Assembly: GCF_946885725.1 (NCBI RefSeq)
Contig: NZ_CAMPGZ010000022.1
Span: 1-28,997 of the forward strand
DNA length: 28,997 nt
DNA from: an uncultured Nocardioides sp.
GTDB taxonomy: Bacteria > Actinomycetota > Actinomycetes > Propionibacteriales > Nocardioidaceae
Direction: 5' to 3'
Each line of letters opens with the position of its first letter. Positions within the stretch are counted from its first letter, which is position 1. Position numbers and translations under genes: made by a program. Positions 1 to 7,489 of the stretch are shown one piece after another. The notes below the pieces were generated by a model. The model saw only the letters and a program-made list of their open reading frames with translations, had not been told where the DNA came from and did not search any database.

Positions 1-315
1 GTGGGGTGGGACATCCCGCACAGGTACGCCGTCTACTACCCGGTCACCGGTGCGCTCGCCGAGGTCGGCGGCCGCAGAGCGGACGGACTGTCGCCGCTGC
101 TGGGCCGCAACCGGGCACGGATCCTCAGCGAGCTGGACGAGCCCGCCAGTACGTCGCACCTGGTGACGCGCACGGGACTGCCGCTCGGCACGGTCGGCGG
201 GCACCTGCGCGTGCTGCTCGACGCGGGGCTCGTGCTGCGTCGCCGCTCGGGCCGCGAGGTGCTCTACTGGCGGACCGCGCTCGGGGACACGCTCGTCGCC
301 GCCGGCACCTCCTGA
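1..315 (+). CDS. ArsR-like winged-helix transcriptional regulator, C-terminal part
   Basis: Only the last 104 codons are visible; the frame is open to the left edge, so the GTG at base 1 is probably not the true start. Residues about 30-100 form an ArsR-type winged helix: a leading helix (LLGRNRARILSEL), a recognition helix region (SHLVTRTGLPLGTVGGHLRVL) and a wing (GLVLRRRSGREVLYWRT). This resembles the C-terminal HTH of larger actinobacterial regulators of the DUF5937/ArsR type, which carry an unrelated N-terminal domain that is cut off here. The last 52 bp overlap tail-to-tail with the FAD monooxygenase on the other strand. No metal-binding cysteines are seen. The target is unknown. Confidence 0.75.
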   Translation: MGWDIPHRYAVYYPVTGALAEVGGRRADGLSPLLGRNRARILSELDEPASTSHLVTRTGLPLGTVGGHLRVLLDAGLVLRRRSGREVLYWRTALGDTLVAAGTS

Positions 316-1499
316 TCCCAGTCGATGCGGTAGTTCCAGATCCACCGGAACGGGTCGCGCCCGCCGCGGAACATCGCCTTCATCGCCAGCGGCATCATGG
401 CGTCCCGGAGCGCCCGCGTGACCGGTCCCGCCGTCTTGCCGGAGCCGTTCCGCCGGCCCTGCGCCACGACACGTTCCACCCGGTCGCGCCGCAGAGAGTG
501 GTAGCGCCGGAAGGCCGCCTCGGCGCCGGGTACGTCGCGCAGGCACTTGGCGAGGACGACCGCGTCCTCGATGGCCAGCGAGGCGCCCTGACCGGACGAC
601 GGCGAGACCGCGTGCGCCGCGTCGCCGACGAGGACGACACGCCCGGTGTGCCAGGTCCGGACCGACGGCAGGTCGTAGGTGACCCAGCCGGCGGAGATCT
701 GCTCGGTCCGGTCGATCAGGTCGAGCGCCGGGACCGTGTCGTCGCGGAACAGCTCGCGCAGCTCCCGCCGCCACTCGTCCGGAGGAACCGCCGCCAGCGC
801 GGCCGGGTCCGGCTCCTCGCGCCTCGCCGGGTTGGCGAACCACCACACGTCGCCGTCGGGATGGGCGACGTACCCGAAGAAGGAGCGGCGGCCGAACACC
901 AGGTGGTTCACGCCCGACGGGAGACCGAGGTCGACCCCGCGGGCGTAGCCGGCGGTGTTCAGGAACCCGAGGTACTGCGGCTGCGGGGCGGCCGGGTCGA
1001 TCGCGTGACGGGCGGCCGAGCGGATGCCGTCGGCGCCGACGAGCACGTCACCTTCCGCCGTGCTGCCGTCCGCGAAATGGGCGCGTACGGCGTCGGCGGT
1101 CTCCTCGACGTGCACGAGGCGCTTGCCATGGACGACCGGGATGCCGGCGTCGACCACCTGTTGCGCCAGTGCGGCGTACAGGTCCGGCCGCGAGATCGTG
1201 ATCGCCCGGGTGCCGTCCGGGAGCGCGCCGCCGTTGGGGAAGTCCGCCAGGACCCGGCCGCGTCCGTTCGTGATGACCATGCGGTCCGTGGCGAAGCCGC
1301 GGTCCAGGACGGGCGCGTCCATCCCCACGGCGCGCAGGGCGCTGATCCCGTTGAGTCCGAGACCGAGGAACGCCCCGACGCCGTGGGCACCGCGCTCGTG
1401 CCCCTCGTACAGGACCGGCTCGAAACCGGCGCGCTGCAGGGACACGGCTGCGACCGAGCCGGCGATGCCGGCTCCGATCACCAGGGCTGTGCGTGACAT
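264..1499 (-). CDS. FAD-dependent monooxygenase (class A flavoprotein hydroxylase)
   Basis: 411 aa, the usual size for class A (PHBH-like) single-component hydroxylases, which use NAD(P)H and O2 to hydroxylate a small organic substrate. Visible motifs: the Rossmann GxGxxG GAGIAG at residues 9-14 right after the start, the DG motif VGADGIRS at 154-161 and the GD motif VGDAAHAVSP at 291-300 followed by SGQGASLAIEDA. There is no signal peptide, so it is cytosolic. The start ATG has a good Shine-Dalgarno (GAGGAG) about 7 nt upstream. It is divergent from a MarR regulator 79 bp away with a palindrome between them, suggesting MarR-repressed, substrate-induced expression. The substrate (an aromatic compound, antibiotic or polyketide) cannot be read from the sequence. 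Confidence 0.88.
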   Translation of the reverse strand: MSRTALVIGAGIAGSVAAVSLQRAGFEPVLYEGHERGAHGVGAFLGLGLNGISALRAVGMDAPVLDRGFATDRMVITNGRGRVLADFPNGGALPDGTRAITISRPDLYAALAQQVVDAGIPVVHGKRLVHVEETADAVRAHFADGSTAEGDVLVGADGIRSAARHAIDPAAPQPQYLGFLNTAGYARGVDLGLPSGVNHLVFGRRSFFGYVAHPDGDVWWFANPARREEPDPAALAAVPPDEWRRELRELFRDDTVPALDLIDRTEQISAGWVTYDLPSVRTWHTGRVVLVGDAAHAVSPSSGQGASLAIEDAVVLAKCLRDVPGAEAAFRRYHSLRRDRVERVVAQGRRNGSGKTAGPVTRALRDAMMPLAMKAMFRGGRDPFRWIWNYRIDWDQEVPAATSVSPSAVRQ

Positions 1500-1538
1500 G
1501 TGCTGCTCCTCGTCCCCGGGGCATCCCCGGACCTTTTA

Positions 1539-1558
1539 TTTCGTTCGATCGAAGGAAA
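1539..1558. promoter_or_regulatory. Palindromic operator between FAD monooxygenase and MarR gene
   Basis: TTTCGTTCGATCGAAGGAAA is a 20-bp inverted repeat with one mismatch per arm and a perfect 10-bp core, TTCGATCGAA (1544-1553). It is markedly AT-richer than its surroundings and is the only clear palindrome in the 79-bp divergent gap. MarR dimers typically bind such 16-20 bp palindromes. The left half of the core coincides with the predicted -35 box of the MarR gene, so binding would repress the regulator itself and probably the divergent monooxygenase. Confidence 0.6.
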
Positions 1559-1572
1559 TGTACGGGTACGCT
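1544..1572 (+). promoter_or_regulatory. Predicted promoter of the MarR gene (leaderless)
   Basis: A TTCGAT -35-like hexamer (1544-1549), a 17-bp spacer and a TACGCT -10-like hexamer (1567-1572). Transcription would start about 7 nt further on, at or next to the ATG at 1579, giving a leaderless mRNA. This fits the absence of a Shine-Dalgarno before that ATG and is common in Actinobacteria. Inferred from spacing and hexamers only. Confidence 0.4.
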
Positions 1573-1578
1573 TGTCCC

Positions 1579-2064
1579 ATGTCAAAGCCACAGCGGTCCC
1601 GCCGGCGCACCCAGCTCCTGGCCTCGCTCCAGCAGGCAGGCCGAGAGCAGAGCAACGCGGCGGTCATGTTCCACACCGCCGTGGCGGCGCACATGGGTCT
1701 CAGCGCGACCGACGAGAAGATCCTCGACCTGCTCGAGCGGCACGGTCCCCTTTCGGCCGGGCAGCTCGTCGAGCACACCGGCCTCGCGCCGTCGTCGATC
1801 ACCGCCGCGGTCGACCGGCTCGAGCGCAACGGCTTCGTGGACCGCGCCCGTGACGACGTCGACAAGCGCCGGGTGACGGTCGTGCTGCGTCAGGACCGCC
1901 TGGCCGAGGCGCAGCCGCTGTTCGCGGACCTGGCGCGCCGGCTCAAGCGCGTGTACGACGGCTACAGCGACGACGACCTCGCCGTCGTCCTGCGGTTCAT
2001 GGAGGAGTCAACGGCCGCCCAGCACGCCGCGACGGAGAAGCTCACCCAGGCGCAGGACCGCTGA
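1579..2064 (+). CDS. MarR family transcriptional regulator
   Basis: 161 aa, typical for MarR. The winged helix spans about residues 45-110: helix LSATDEKILDLLERHG, recognition helix LAPSSITAAVDRLERNGFV, and the wing DRARDDVDKRRVTVVL with the family D-x-R-x-x-x-x-x-L signature (DDVDKRRVTVVL). N- and C-terminal helices supply the dimer interface. The ATG at 1579 was chosen because the protein then starts just ahead of the first MarR helix and because a -10-like box sits 7 nt upstream (leaderless). It probably represses itself and the divergent FAD monooxygenase through the palindrome at 1539-1558 and is released by a small ligand, perhaps the monooxygenase substrate. The 3' end overlaps the convergent DUF1330 gene by 23 bp. 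Confidence 0.88.
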   Translation: MSKPQRSRRRTQLLASLQQAGREQSNAAVMFHTAVAAHMGLSATDEKILDLLERHGPLSAGQLVEHTGLAPSSITAAVDRLERNGFVDRARDDVDKRRVTVVLRQDRLAEAQPLFADLARRLKRVYDGYSDDDLAVVLRFMEESTAAQHAATEKLTQAQDR

Positions 2065-2347
2065 CCCCGGGCACGATCCGGATGTCGCGCACGGCGGCAT
2101 CGCCGAGGACCTCGAGTGCCGCCTGGTAGGCCGGGCTCTCGTACGTCGCGACCGCCGCCTCGACGCTGGGGAACTCGATGACGGTCGTGCGCTCGACGAC
2201 GCCGGCCTCGAAGGCCGCGGCGGGCGTCCCCCGGGCCAGGAAGCGCCCGCCGCCGGCGAGCATCAGCGGACCGGCCAGCGCGGCGTACGCCGCAAGGCGC
2301 CTCTCGTCGCTCACCGAGCGGAAGGTGTTGATCCAGTAGGCGGTCAT
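2042..2347 (-). CDS. DUF1330 domain-containing protein
   Basis: 101 aa. The start MTAYWINTFRSVSDERRLAAYAALAGPLMLAGGGRF-type sequence, followed by an ERTTVIEFPSVEAAVATYESPAYQAAL segment, matches the small dimeric alpha/beta ferredoxin-like DUF1330 family (PF07045). In that family the conserved positions are the N-terminal YW, the GG-x-F turn and the EFPS...A..-Y-SP-Y segment. Biochemical function is unknown for most members. The ATG overlaps the stop of the RhtA-like exporter by 4 bp (ATGA), so the two are translationally coupled on one mRNA. Confidence 0.82.
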   Translation of the reverse strand: MTAYWINTFRSVSDERRLAAYAALAGPLMLAGGGRFLARGTPAAAFEAGVVERTTVIEFPSVEAAVATYESPAYQAALEVLGDAAVRDIRIVPGVSGPAPG

Positions 2348-3261
2348 CGCGTCTCCAGCGTCTCGGTGCGTACGGCGTCGGGGGAGCTCGAGCGGGTGGC
2401 GCCGACGCTGGCCGCGGTGACGCAGGCGATCGCGGCGAGCTGCAGCGGGTCGAGCCACTCGCGCAGCAGCACGGCGGCCACCAGTGCCGCGACGGCGGGC
2501 TCGAGGCTCATCAGGATTCCGAAGGCGCGAGCGGGCAGCGTGCGCAGAGCGACCATCTCGAGGCTGTAGGGGATGACCGAGCTGAGCAGGCCGATCAGCG
2601 CACCGAGCAACAGAAGCCGAGGCTCGAGCAGGCGCGTGCCGGCGGCGGCGACGGCGAACGGCGCGACGGCCAGGGTCGCCGCCGTACTGGCCAGAGCCAA
2701 TCCCTCGACGCCGGCCCAGCGGCGACCGGTGGCGGCTGTCGACACGATGTACAGCGCCCAGCAGGCGCCGGCGAGCAGCGCCAGGGCGAACCCGAGCGGG
2801 TCGACCTTCGCGGGACCGGCGCCGAACAGCAGGACGCCCACCGCGGCGAGCGCCACCCACACGAGGTCGCGCCGCCGGTGGCGGTTGAACGCGGCGACCG
2901 CGAGCGGGCCGACGAACTCGATGGTCACCGCGATGCCCAGCGGGATCCGCGAGAACGACTCGTAGATGGCCCAGTTCATCGCGCCGAGCGCCAGGCCCAG
3001 CCAGAGCACGGGCCGCCAGTCCTCCGGGGAGCGGCCGGTCAGTCTCGGCCGGGCGAGGGCGAGGAGGACCAGCGAGCTCGTCAGCAGCCGCAGCCAGACC
3101 ATTCCCACCGGCGGGATCTCGCCGAACAGCCCCTTCGCGACCGCGGCTCCGAACTGCACCGACGCGATGCCGATCAGCACCAGCGACACCGGCGACAGGC
3201 GCGCAGCCGACCGCGCGCGACCCGCCCGCGTGTCGGGCCGCTGCCCGTGGCCCTCGCTCAT
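2344..3261 (-). CDS. RhtA-like EamA/DMT family exporter
   Basis: 305 aa, an inner-membrane drug/metabolite transporter with two five-helix EamA repeats (about residues 25-155 and 165-290). The segment SSVIPYSLEMVALRTLPARAFGILMSLEPAVAALVA, in the second repeat, is characteristic of the RhtA (threonine/homoserine exporter) branch, so amino-acid or amino-acid-like efflux is the best guess. The N-terminus is basic and soluble (about 22 residues). It is followed by the 4-bp-overlapping DUF1330 gene. An MmcQ/YjbR gene lies 87 bp upstream on the same strand and might belong to the same transcript. Confidence 0.85.
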   Translation of the reverse strand: MSEGHGQRPDTRAGRARSAARLSPVSLVLIGIASVQFGAAVAKGLFGEIPPVGMVWLRLLTSSLVLLALARPRLTGRSPEDWRPVLWLGLALGAMNWAIYESFSRIPLGIAVTIEFVGPLAVAAFNRHRRRDLVWVALAAVGVLLFGAGPAKVDPLGFALALLAGACWALYIVSTAATGRRWAGVEGLALASTAATLAVAPFAVAAAGTRLLEPRLLLLGALIGLLSSVIPYSLEMVALRTLPARAFGILMSLEPAVAALVAAVLLREWLDPLQLAAIACVTAASVGATRSSSPDAVRTETLETR

Positions 3262-3348
3262 CCGTCACCCCTCGCTCGGTCGGCCCGGTCGGTCGTCCTG
3301 GGTCCAGCCTCGTGGTCTGAGGTAGCGCAGGCCCATAGGACGATCTCC

Positions 3349-3759
3349 CTATTTCGGGCGGTTCGCGGGCCGCCGTACGTCGATCGCTGCCGCCGGCGGC
3401 CGCGGCACGAGCTCGGCGAGGTGCGCCGGCGCCTGGATGCAGTAGGAGTCGGTGAGCAGCTCGCCCAGCTCGTCCCAGTCGGTGGCGTCGTCCAGGAGCA
3501 TCCCGACGACGTTGCCGCCCCAGCTGCCGCGGAAGTACGGCGCGCCCAGGTGCTCGAACGCCATCACCTCGTCCGGCTCGGCCCGGAACGTCACCCGGAA
3601 CAGCTGGTCCTCGCCGCCGAACACGTGCGCGACCGTCGCCTGCCGCACCCGCCAGCGGGTGCCGACCCAGGCCGCCTCCTCGTAGCAGTCCGGCAGGGAG
3701 GTCAGCACCTTCCCGATGCGCTGCACCATCCACTCCGGGACGTCGGGTCGCTCCGCCAC
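3349..3759 (-). CDS. MmcQ/YjbR family protein
   Basis: 136 aa from the GTG chosen here. Contains the YjbR/MmcQ fold (PF04237): an N-terminal helix (VQRIGKVLTSLPDCYEEAAW), the strand-turn motif WRVRQATVAHVF, then a core with LFRVTFRAEPDEVMAFEHLGAPYFRGSWGGNVVGMLLDDATDWDEL-like content. The family adopts a CyaY-like fold and is often called DNA-binding, but its role is unknown. An in-frame ATG at 3813 would give 154 aa, but it lies inside the left arm of the inverted repeat at 3811-3835 and adds a Gly/Pro-rich stretch with no family similarity. ATG 3729 is a shorter alternative. Confidence 0.75.
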   Translation of the reverse strand: MAERPDVPEWMVQRIGKVLTSLPDCYEEAAWVGTRWRVRQATVAHVFGGEDQLFRVTFRAEPDEVMAFEHLGAPYFRGSWGGNVVGMLLDDATDWDELGELLTDSYCIQAPAHLAELVPRPPAAAIDVRRPANRPK

Positions 3760-3810
3760 GGCCTCAGCCTGCCACGGCCCGGGGACGCCGCGGACGCCGC
3801 CGGCGCCCGT

Positions 3811-3883
3811 CATGTAAAGCGGAGTTATTGCGACTCCGAGTGCGCCGGGCTACGCACCAGTCGCAATAACTCCGCTTTACATG
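3811..3883. repeat. Perfect 25-bp inverted repeat (long hairpin)
   Basis: Left arm 3811-3835 (begins CATGTAAAGCGGAGTTATTG) and right arm 3859-3883 are exact reverse complements over 25 bp. The 23-nt loop contains a further 5-bp stem, GTGCG (3840-3844) with CGCAC (3853-3857). The arms are 44% GC in a region well above 70% GC. The element lies between divergent genes (MmcQ-like to the left, small membrane protein to the right), so it is not a normal terminator for either. Possible natures: an interspersed REP/MITE-like element, a large operator, or a structured RNA. Confidence 0.9.
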
Positions 3884-3930
3884 TTTCTGGCCGCAGGCAT
3901 TCAACACCCGCGGCCGGGTAACGCGATGGC

Positions 3931-4092
3931 ATGGCCAGTCCTGAGTACCGCAAGGGGCCGAGTCCGGACGAGCCGCTCAACGCGCCCGGGCCGCGACCCA
4001 AGGTGACCCCCGTCCTGTTCGTGTTCATCCTGCTCGCGGTGATCGCGGCGATCTTCCTGGCGATGTTCCTGATCCCCAGCGGCAGCAGCTAG
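3931..4092 (+). CDS. Small single-pass membrane protein, 53 aa
   Basis: ATG at 3931, stop TAG at 4090-4092. A hydrophilic, proline-rich N-terminus (MASPEYRKGPSPDEPLNAPG, then PRPK) is followed by one strongly hydrophobic helix at about residues 27-48 (PVLFVFILLAVIAAIFLAMF) and a short SGSS tail. The layout predicts an N-in or tail-anchored single-pass protein. Codon third positions are G/C-rich as in neighbouring genes, supporting real coding. The stop shares the CTAG at 4089-4092 with the stop of the convergent TSUP gene. Actinobacteria carry many such uncharacterised small proteins; I do not recognise a family. Confidence 0.68.
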   Translation: MASPEYRKGPSPDEPLNAPGPRPKVTPVLFVFILLAVIAAIFLAMFLIPSGSS

Positions 4093-4823
4093 CGCGCCAG
4101 CCAGACCGCGAGCCCCAGGCCGAGCAGGCCGATCACGATCCGCAGGCCGCGCTCGGGCAGCCGCCGGGCGAGCCGCGGGCCCGCGACGCCGCCGGCGAGC
4201 ATGCCGATCGCGATCGGCAGCACGGCCGACCACGACACCGGCGCGACCGCGACGTACAGCGCCGTCGCCACGAGGTTCCCGACGCCGGTGATCAGCGTCT
4301 TCATCGCGTTGCTGACGTGGAACGGGTCGGCGTACCGCAGCGTCAGCAGGGCCAGCACGATGATCCCCGCACCGGCGCCGAAGTAGCCGCTGTACATCCC
4401 GGCCCCGGCGATCGCCAGCCCGAAGGTACGGCGGTGGCCGCCGCGGTGCCCGACGGCCCAGCCGCGCAACGGGTCCCGGAACAGCAGGAGCAGCGAGCCC
4501 AGCGCGACGAGCCACGGCACGACGGCCTCGAACGTCGAGGCGGGCGCGGCCAGCAGCAGGACGGCGCCGAGCGCGGCGCCCACACCGGCGACGGCACCCA
4601 GCACGGCAACGCGACGGCCGTGGCCGCGCAGCTCGTCGCGCGCGCCGACGATCGAGCCGAGGCCGACGGCCGTCATCGCGGTCGTGTTCGAGACGTTGGC
4701 CGACAGCGGCGGCAGGCCGGCGGCGAGCAGCGCGGGGTAGCTGACCAGCGAGGCGAGCCCGGCGACCGTGCCGACGACGCCGGCGCCGAACCCGGCGACG
4801 ACGAGCAGGGCGAACGCGGTCAC
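4089..4823 (-). CDS. TSUP (TauE/SafE) family membrane permease
   Basis: 244 aa with about 8 hydrophobic helices and the two TSUP half-repeats: the first opens with GFGAGVVGTVAGLASLVSYPALLAAGLPPLSANVSNT (about residues 11-47), the second with GAGMYSGYFGAGAGIIVLALL. The GxxxGxxxGxGGG-like glycine pattern and the ANVSNT segment are typical of TauE/SafE/YfcA proteins, which move sulfite, sulfoacetate, other organosulfur compounds or unknown anions. The start is GTG. It lies 67 bp downstream of modC on the same strand with a small hairpin between, so it may be a read-through member of the molybdate operon or a separate unit. The substrate is not predictable. Confidence 0.85.
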   Translation of the reverse strand: MTAFALLVVAGFGAGVVGTVAGLASLVSYPALLAAGLPPLSANVSNTTAMTAVGLGSIVGARDELRGHGRRVAVLGAVAGVGAALGAVLLLAAPASTFEAVVPWLVALGSLLLLFRDPLRGWAVGHRGGHRRTFGLAIAGAGMYSGYFGAGAGIIVLALLTLRYADPFHVSNAMKTLITGVGNLVATALYVAVAPVSWSAVLPIAIGMLAGGVAGPRLARRLPERGLRIVIGLLGLGLAVWLAR

Positions 4824-4859
4824 GTCGATGTCGTGCTCCAGCCCATGCGCTCGATTCTC

Positions 4860-4878
4860 CCGCGCAGAGGCAGCGCGG
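4860..4878 (-). terminator. Possible hairpin between modC and TSUP gene
   Basis: CCGCGC (4860-4865), loop AGAGGCA, GCGCGG (4873-4878): a perfect 6-bp GC stem that can be extended outward with one bulge (CTCC with GGAG). It lies 13 bp beyond the modC stop. There is no clear U-tract on the minus-strand transcript, so it may be a weak terminator or an mRNA-processing or attenuation element rather than a full stop. Confidence 0.35.
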
Positions 4879-4890
4879 AGGGGCTCGGGG

Positions 4891-5943
4891 TCAGGCGGTG
4901 TAGACGGTGACGTCGGACGCCTTCACCGAGAACAGCACCCGGTCGCCGGGCACCAGGTCGAGGTCGGCGACGGCCGGCACCGTCACGTCGGCCATCAGGT
5001 CACCCGCGTGCACGCGCACCAGGTCGCCGCGCGGCTCGAGGTCGGTGACGGTGACCGAGAGCGCGTTGCGCGGGCTGCCGCCGGGCGGCTCGCGGAACAC
5101 CGACACGGCGTTCGGCCGGAACACCGCCGCCACCTGGGCGCCCTCGGCCGGGCGGTCGCCGACAGCGAGACCGGCCACCCGCAGCCCGTTCGAGTGCACC
5201 GACCCCTCCAGCCAGCGACCGGTGACGAGGTTGAGCCCGGCGACCCGCGCCGCGAACGCGCTGCGCGGCGCGGCCAGCACGTGCCGGCTCGGCCCCTCCT
5301 CGACGACGCGGCCGCCGTCGAGCACGTACACCCGGTCCGCGAGCAGCAGCGCGTCCAGCACGTCGTGGGTCACCACCACCGCGGAGCGGCCGTGCAGCAC
5401 CCGCTTGAGCATCTGGCGCAGCGCCGGCGCGACCGCGACGTCGAGGGCGGCCATCGGCTCGTCGAGCAGCAGTACGTCGGGCTCCGCGGCGAGTGCCCGG
5501 GCGATCGCGACCCGCTGCGCCTGGCCGCCCGACAGCTCGGCCGGCCGCCGCGCGGTCAGGTCCGTGGCGTCGACCAGCTCGAGCCAGCGCGTCGCCGTAC
5601 CCGCGGCTTCCTTCTTCGACAGGCCACGGGCGCGCGGACCGAACGCCACGTTGTCGCGTACGTCGAGGTGCGGGAACAGCAGCGGGTCCTGGGCGAGCAG
5701 CGCCACGCGCCGCGCGTGGGGGGCGACGAACGTTCCGGGCCGGCCGGGCCCGACGTCGGTCAGCACCCGTCCCGCCAGCTCGACCCCGCCGCGGTCCGGT
5801 CGCAGCAGCCCCGCGACCAGGTCCAGCACCGTCGACTTGCCCGCGCCGTTGGGGCCGAGCAGCGCGACCACCTCGGTGTCGCCGACCTCGACCGCCACCT
5901 CGACGTCCCGCTCGCGCACCTCGGCGTCCACGATGAGGCTCAT
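4891..5943 (-). CDS. modC: Molybdate ABC transporter ATP-binding protein ModC
   Basis: 350 aa. ABC ATPase domain at residues 1-230 with Walker [10 protein letters not shown] (30-38), Q-loop Q85, signature [15 protein letters not shown] (137-151), Walker B VLLLDEP (157-163) and H-loop H193. A C-terminal TOBE/Mop-like oxyanion-binding domain (about 285-350) is the hallmark of ModC. It powers molybdate (or tungstate) import with ModA and ModB. The ATG at 5943 overlaps the modB stop by 4 bp. ModC assignment rests on the TOBE domain plus the modAB neighbours; tungstate specificity cannot be excluded. Confidence 0.9.
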   Translation of the reverse strand: MSLIVDAEVRERDVEVAVEVGDTEVVALLGPNGAGKSTVLDLVAGLLRPDRGGVELAGRVLTDVGPGRPGTFVAPHARRVALLAQDPLLFPHLDVRDNVAFGPRARGLSKKEAAGTATRWLELVDATDLTARRPAELSGGQAQRVAIARALAAEPDVLLLDEPMAALDVAVAPALRQMLKRVLHGRSAVVVTHDVLDALLLADRVYVLDGGRVVEEGPSRHVLAAPRSAFAARVAGLNLVTGRWLEGSVHSNGLRVAGLAVGDRPAEGAQVAAVFRPNAVSVFREPPGGSPRNALSVTVTDLEPRGDLVRVHAGDLMADVTVPAVADLDLVPGDRVLFSVKASDVTVYTA

Positions 5944-6725
5944 GTCGCGCGTCCTCGGACCAGCCCGATCACGAGCACGGCGACGACCACGAGCACGAGC
6001 GACAGCGCGACCGCGGCGTCGGGGTCGGTCTCGCGCTGCAGGTAGATCTCCAGCGGCAGCGTCCGCGTCACGCCCTGCAGCGACCCCGCGAACGTGATCG
6101 TCGCGCCGAACTCCCCGAGCGCCCGCGCGAACGACAGCACCGCGCCCGACAGCAGCCCCGGCAGCACCAGCGGCAGGGTCACCCGGACGAACACCATGGT
6201 CGGTCGTGCGCCGAGCGTCGCGGCGACGACGTCGTACCGCTCCCCGCCGGTGCGCAGCGCCCCTTCGAGCGAGACGACCAGGAACGGCAGCGCCACGAAC
6301 GTCTGCGCCAGCACGACCGCGGTGGTGGAGAAGGCGATCTGCACGCCGAGCACCTCGAGCGTCTCGCCGAGCAGGCCGCGGCGTCCGAACGTGTAGAGCA
6401 GCGCGATGCCGCCGACGACCGGCGGCAGCACGAGCGGCAGCAGCACCAGCGCCCGCACGACGCTCTGCCCCCGGAAGCTCGTGCGCGCGAGCAGCACGGC
6501 CATCGGCACACCGAGCAGCACGCAGAGCACGGTGCTGGCCGCGGATGTGCGCAGGCTCAGCCACAGCGCCGCGCGCGAGCTCTCCGAGGTGACCAGCTCG
6601 CCGAAGCTCGGCCAGTCGACGCGCGCGACGACGGCGACCAGCGGGAGCACGACGAACAGCGCCCCCAGCGCGGCGGGCACGAGCAGCCACAGCGGCAGCC
6701 CGACGGGGCGCGAGCGGGACGTCAT
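5940..6725 (-). CDS. modB: Molybdate ABC transporter permease ModB
   Basis: 261 aa, about six transmembrane helices. The EAA loop that docks the ATPase is clear: [25 protein letters not shown], followed by [20 protein letters not shown], which is the typical ModB sequence. ABC permease family PF00528. The ATG at 6725 overlaps the modA stop by 4 bp, and its own stop overlaps the modC start by 4 bp, so modA-modB-modC are translationally coupled. It forms the homodimeric membrane channel for molybdate. Confidence 0.92.
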   Translation of the reverse strand: MTSRSRPVGLPLWLLVPAALGALFVVLPLVAVVARVDWPSFGELVTSESSRAALWLSLRTSAASTVLCVLLGVPMAVLLARTSFRGQSVVRALVLLPLVLPPVVGGIALLYTFGRRGLLGETLEVLGVQIAFSTTAVVLAQTFVALPFLVVSLEGALRTGGERYDVVAATLGARPTMVFVRVTLPLVLPGLLSGAVLSFARALGEFGATITFAGSLQGVTRTLPLEIYLQRETDPDAAVALSLVLVVVAVLVIGLVRGRAT

Positions 6726-7489
6726 CGCCGCTCCGGCGGGCCGAACCCGGCCTCGCGCAGGACCCGGCGCCCCTCGTCACCGGTGACCAGGTCGACGAAG
6801 TCCTGGGCGAGATCGGGCTCCTCTGCGTCGACCACCGGCACGATCGGGTAGCGGTTGACGACGTACTCGGCCTCCGGGAACGCGACGCCCTCGACGGAGT
6901 CGCCGGCGGCGATCACGTCGGTGACGTAGACGAGCCCGGCGTCCGCCTCGCCACTCGCCACCTTGCCGAGCACGTCCGTCACCGACTGTTCCTCGCTCAC
7001 CGGCCGCAGCAGGACACCCACGTTGTCCGCGGCCTGCTTGGCGGCAGCCCCGCACGGCACCTCGGGTGCGCACACGACGACGTCGAGATCCCCCTCGAGG
7101 TCCTGCAGGGACGTGACGCCGGCGGGGTTGCCGGGAGGTACGGCGATCCGCAGCGTGTTGGTCGCGAACACCACCGGGTCGCCGGCAGCGAGGCCGTCGG
7201 CGACGAGCTTGTCCATGTTGGACTCGTCGGCGGAGGCGAACACGTCGGCCGGGGCGCCCTGCTGGATCTGCGCGACCAGGTCCGAGGAGCCGGCGAAGCT
7301 GAACTCCACCCCGACCCCCTCGTGCTCGGCCTCGAAGACCTCGCCGATCTCCTCGAAGGCAGTCGTCAGCGACGAGGCGGCGTAGACGGTCAGCGTCCTC
7401 GGCTCGCTCTCGGTCCCGCCGGAGCACGCCCCGAGCGGGGCCAGCGCGACGAGTCCCAGCGTGGCGGCGAGCAGTGACCGGAGGCTCAC
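6722..7489 (-). CDS. modA: Molybdate-binding lipoprotein ModA
   Basis: 255 aa from a GTG start at 7489 that overlaps the upstream regulator stop by 4 bp (GTGA). A lipoprotein signal peptide ends in the lipobox APLGAC, with the modified cysteine at residue 22. The mature protein has the ModA pattern: [21 protein letters not shown] at its start (the Ser-Ser pair binds the oxyanion), [26 protein letters not shown], and [13 protein letters not shown]. Type II periplasmic-binding fold, acting on the outer face of the membrane. It captures molybdate/tungstate and hands it to ModBC. Confidence 0.93.
   Translation of the reverse strand: MSLRSLLAATLGLVALAPLGACSGGTESEPRTLTVYAASSLTTAFEEIGEVFEAEHEGVGVEFSFAGSSDLVAQIQQGAPADVFASADESNMDKLVADGLAAGDPVVFATNTLRIAVPPGNPAGVTSLQDLEGDLDVVVCAPEVPCGAAAKQAADNVGVLLRPVSEEQSVTDVLGKVASGEADAGLVYVTDVIAAGDSVEGVAFPEAEYVVNRYPIVPVVDAEEPDLAQDFVDLVTGDEGRRVLREAGFGPPERR

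Noticed and set aside
3262..3348. ATAGG-N8-CCTAT inverted repeat as an operator of the RhtA-like gene
   Set aside because: Arms are only 5 bp, with no supporting regulator nearby; too weak to annotate.
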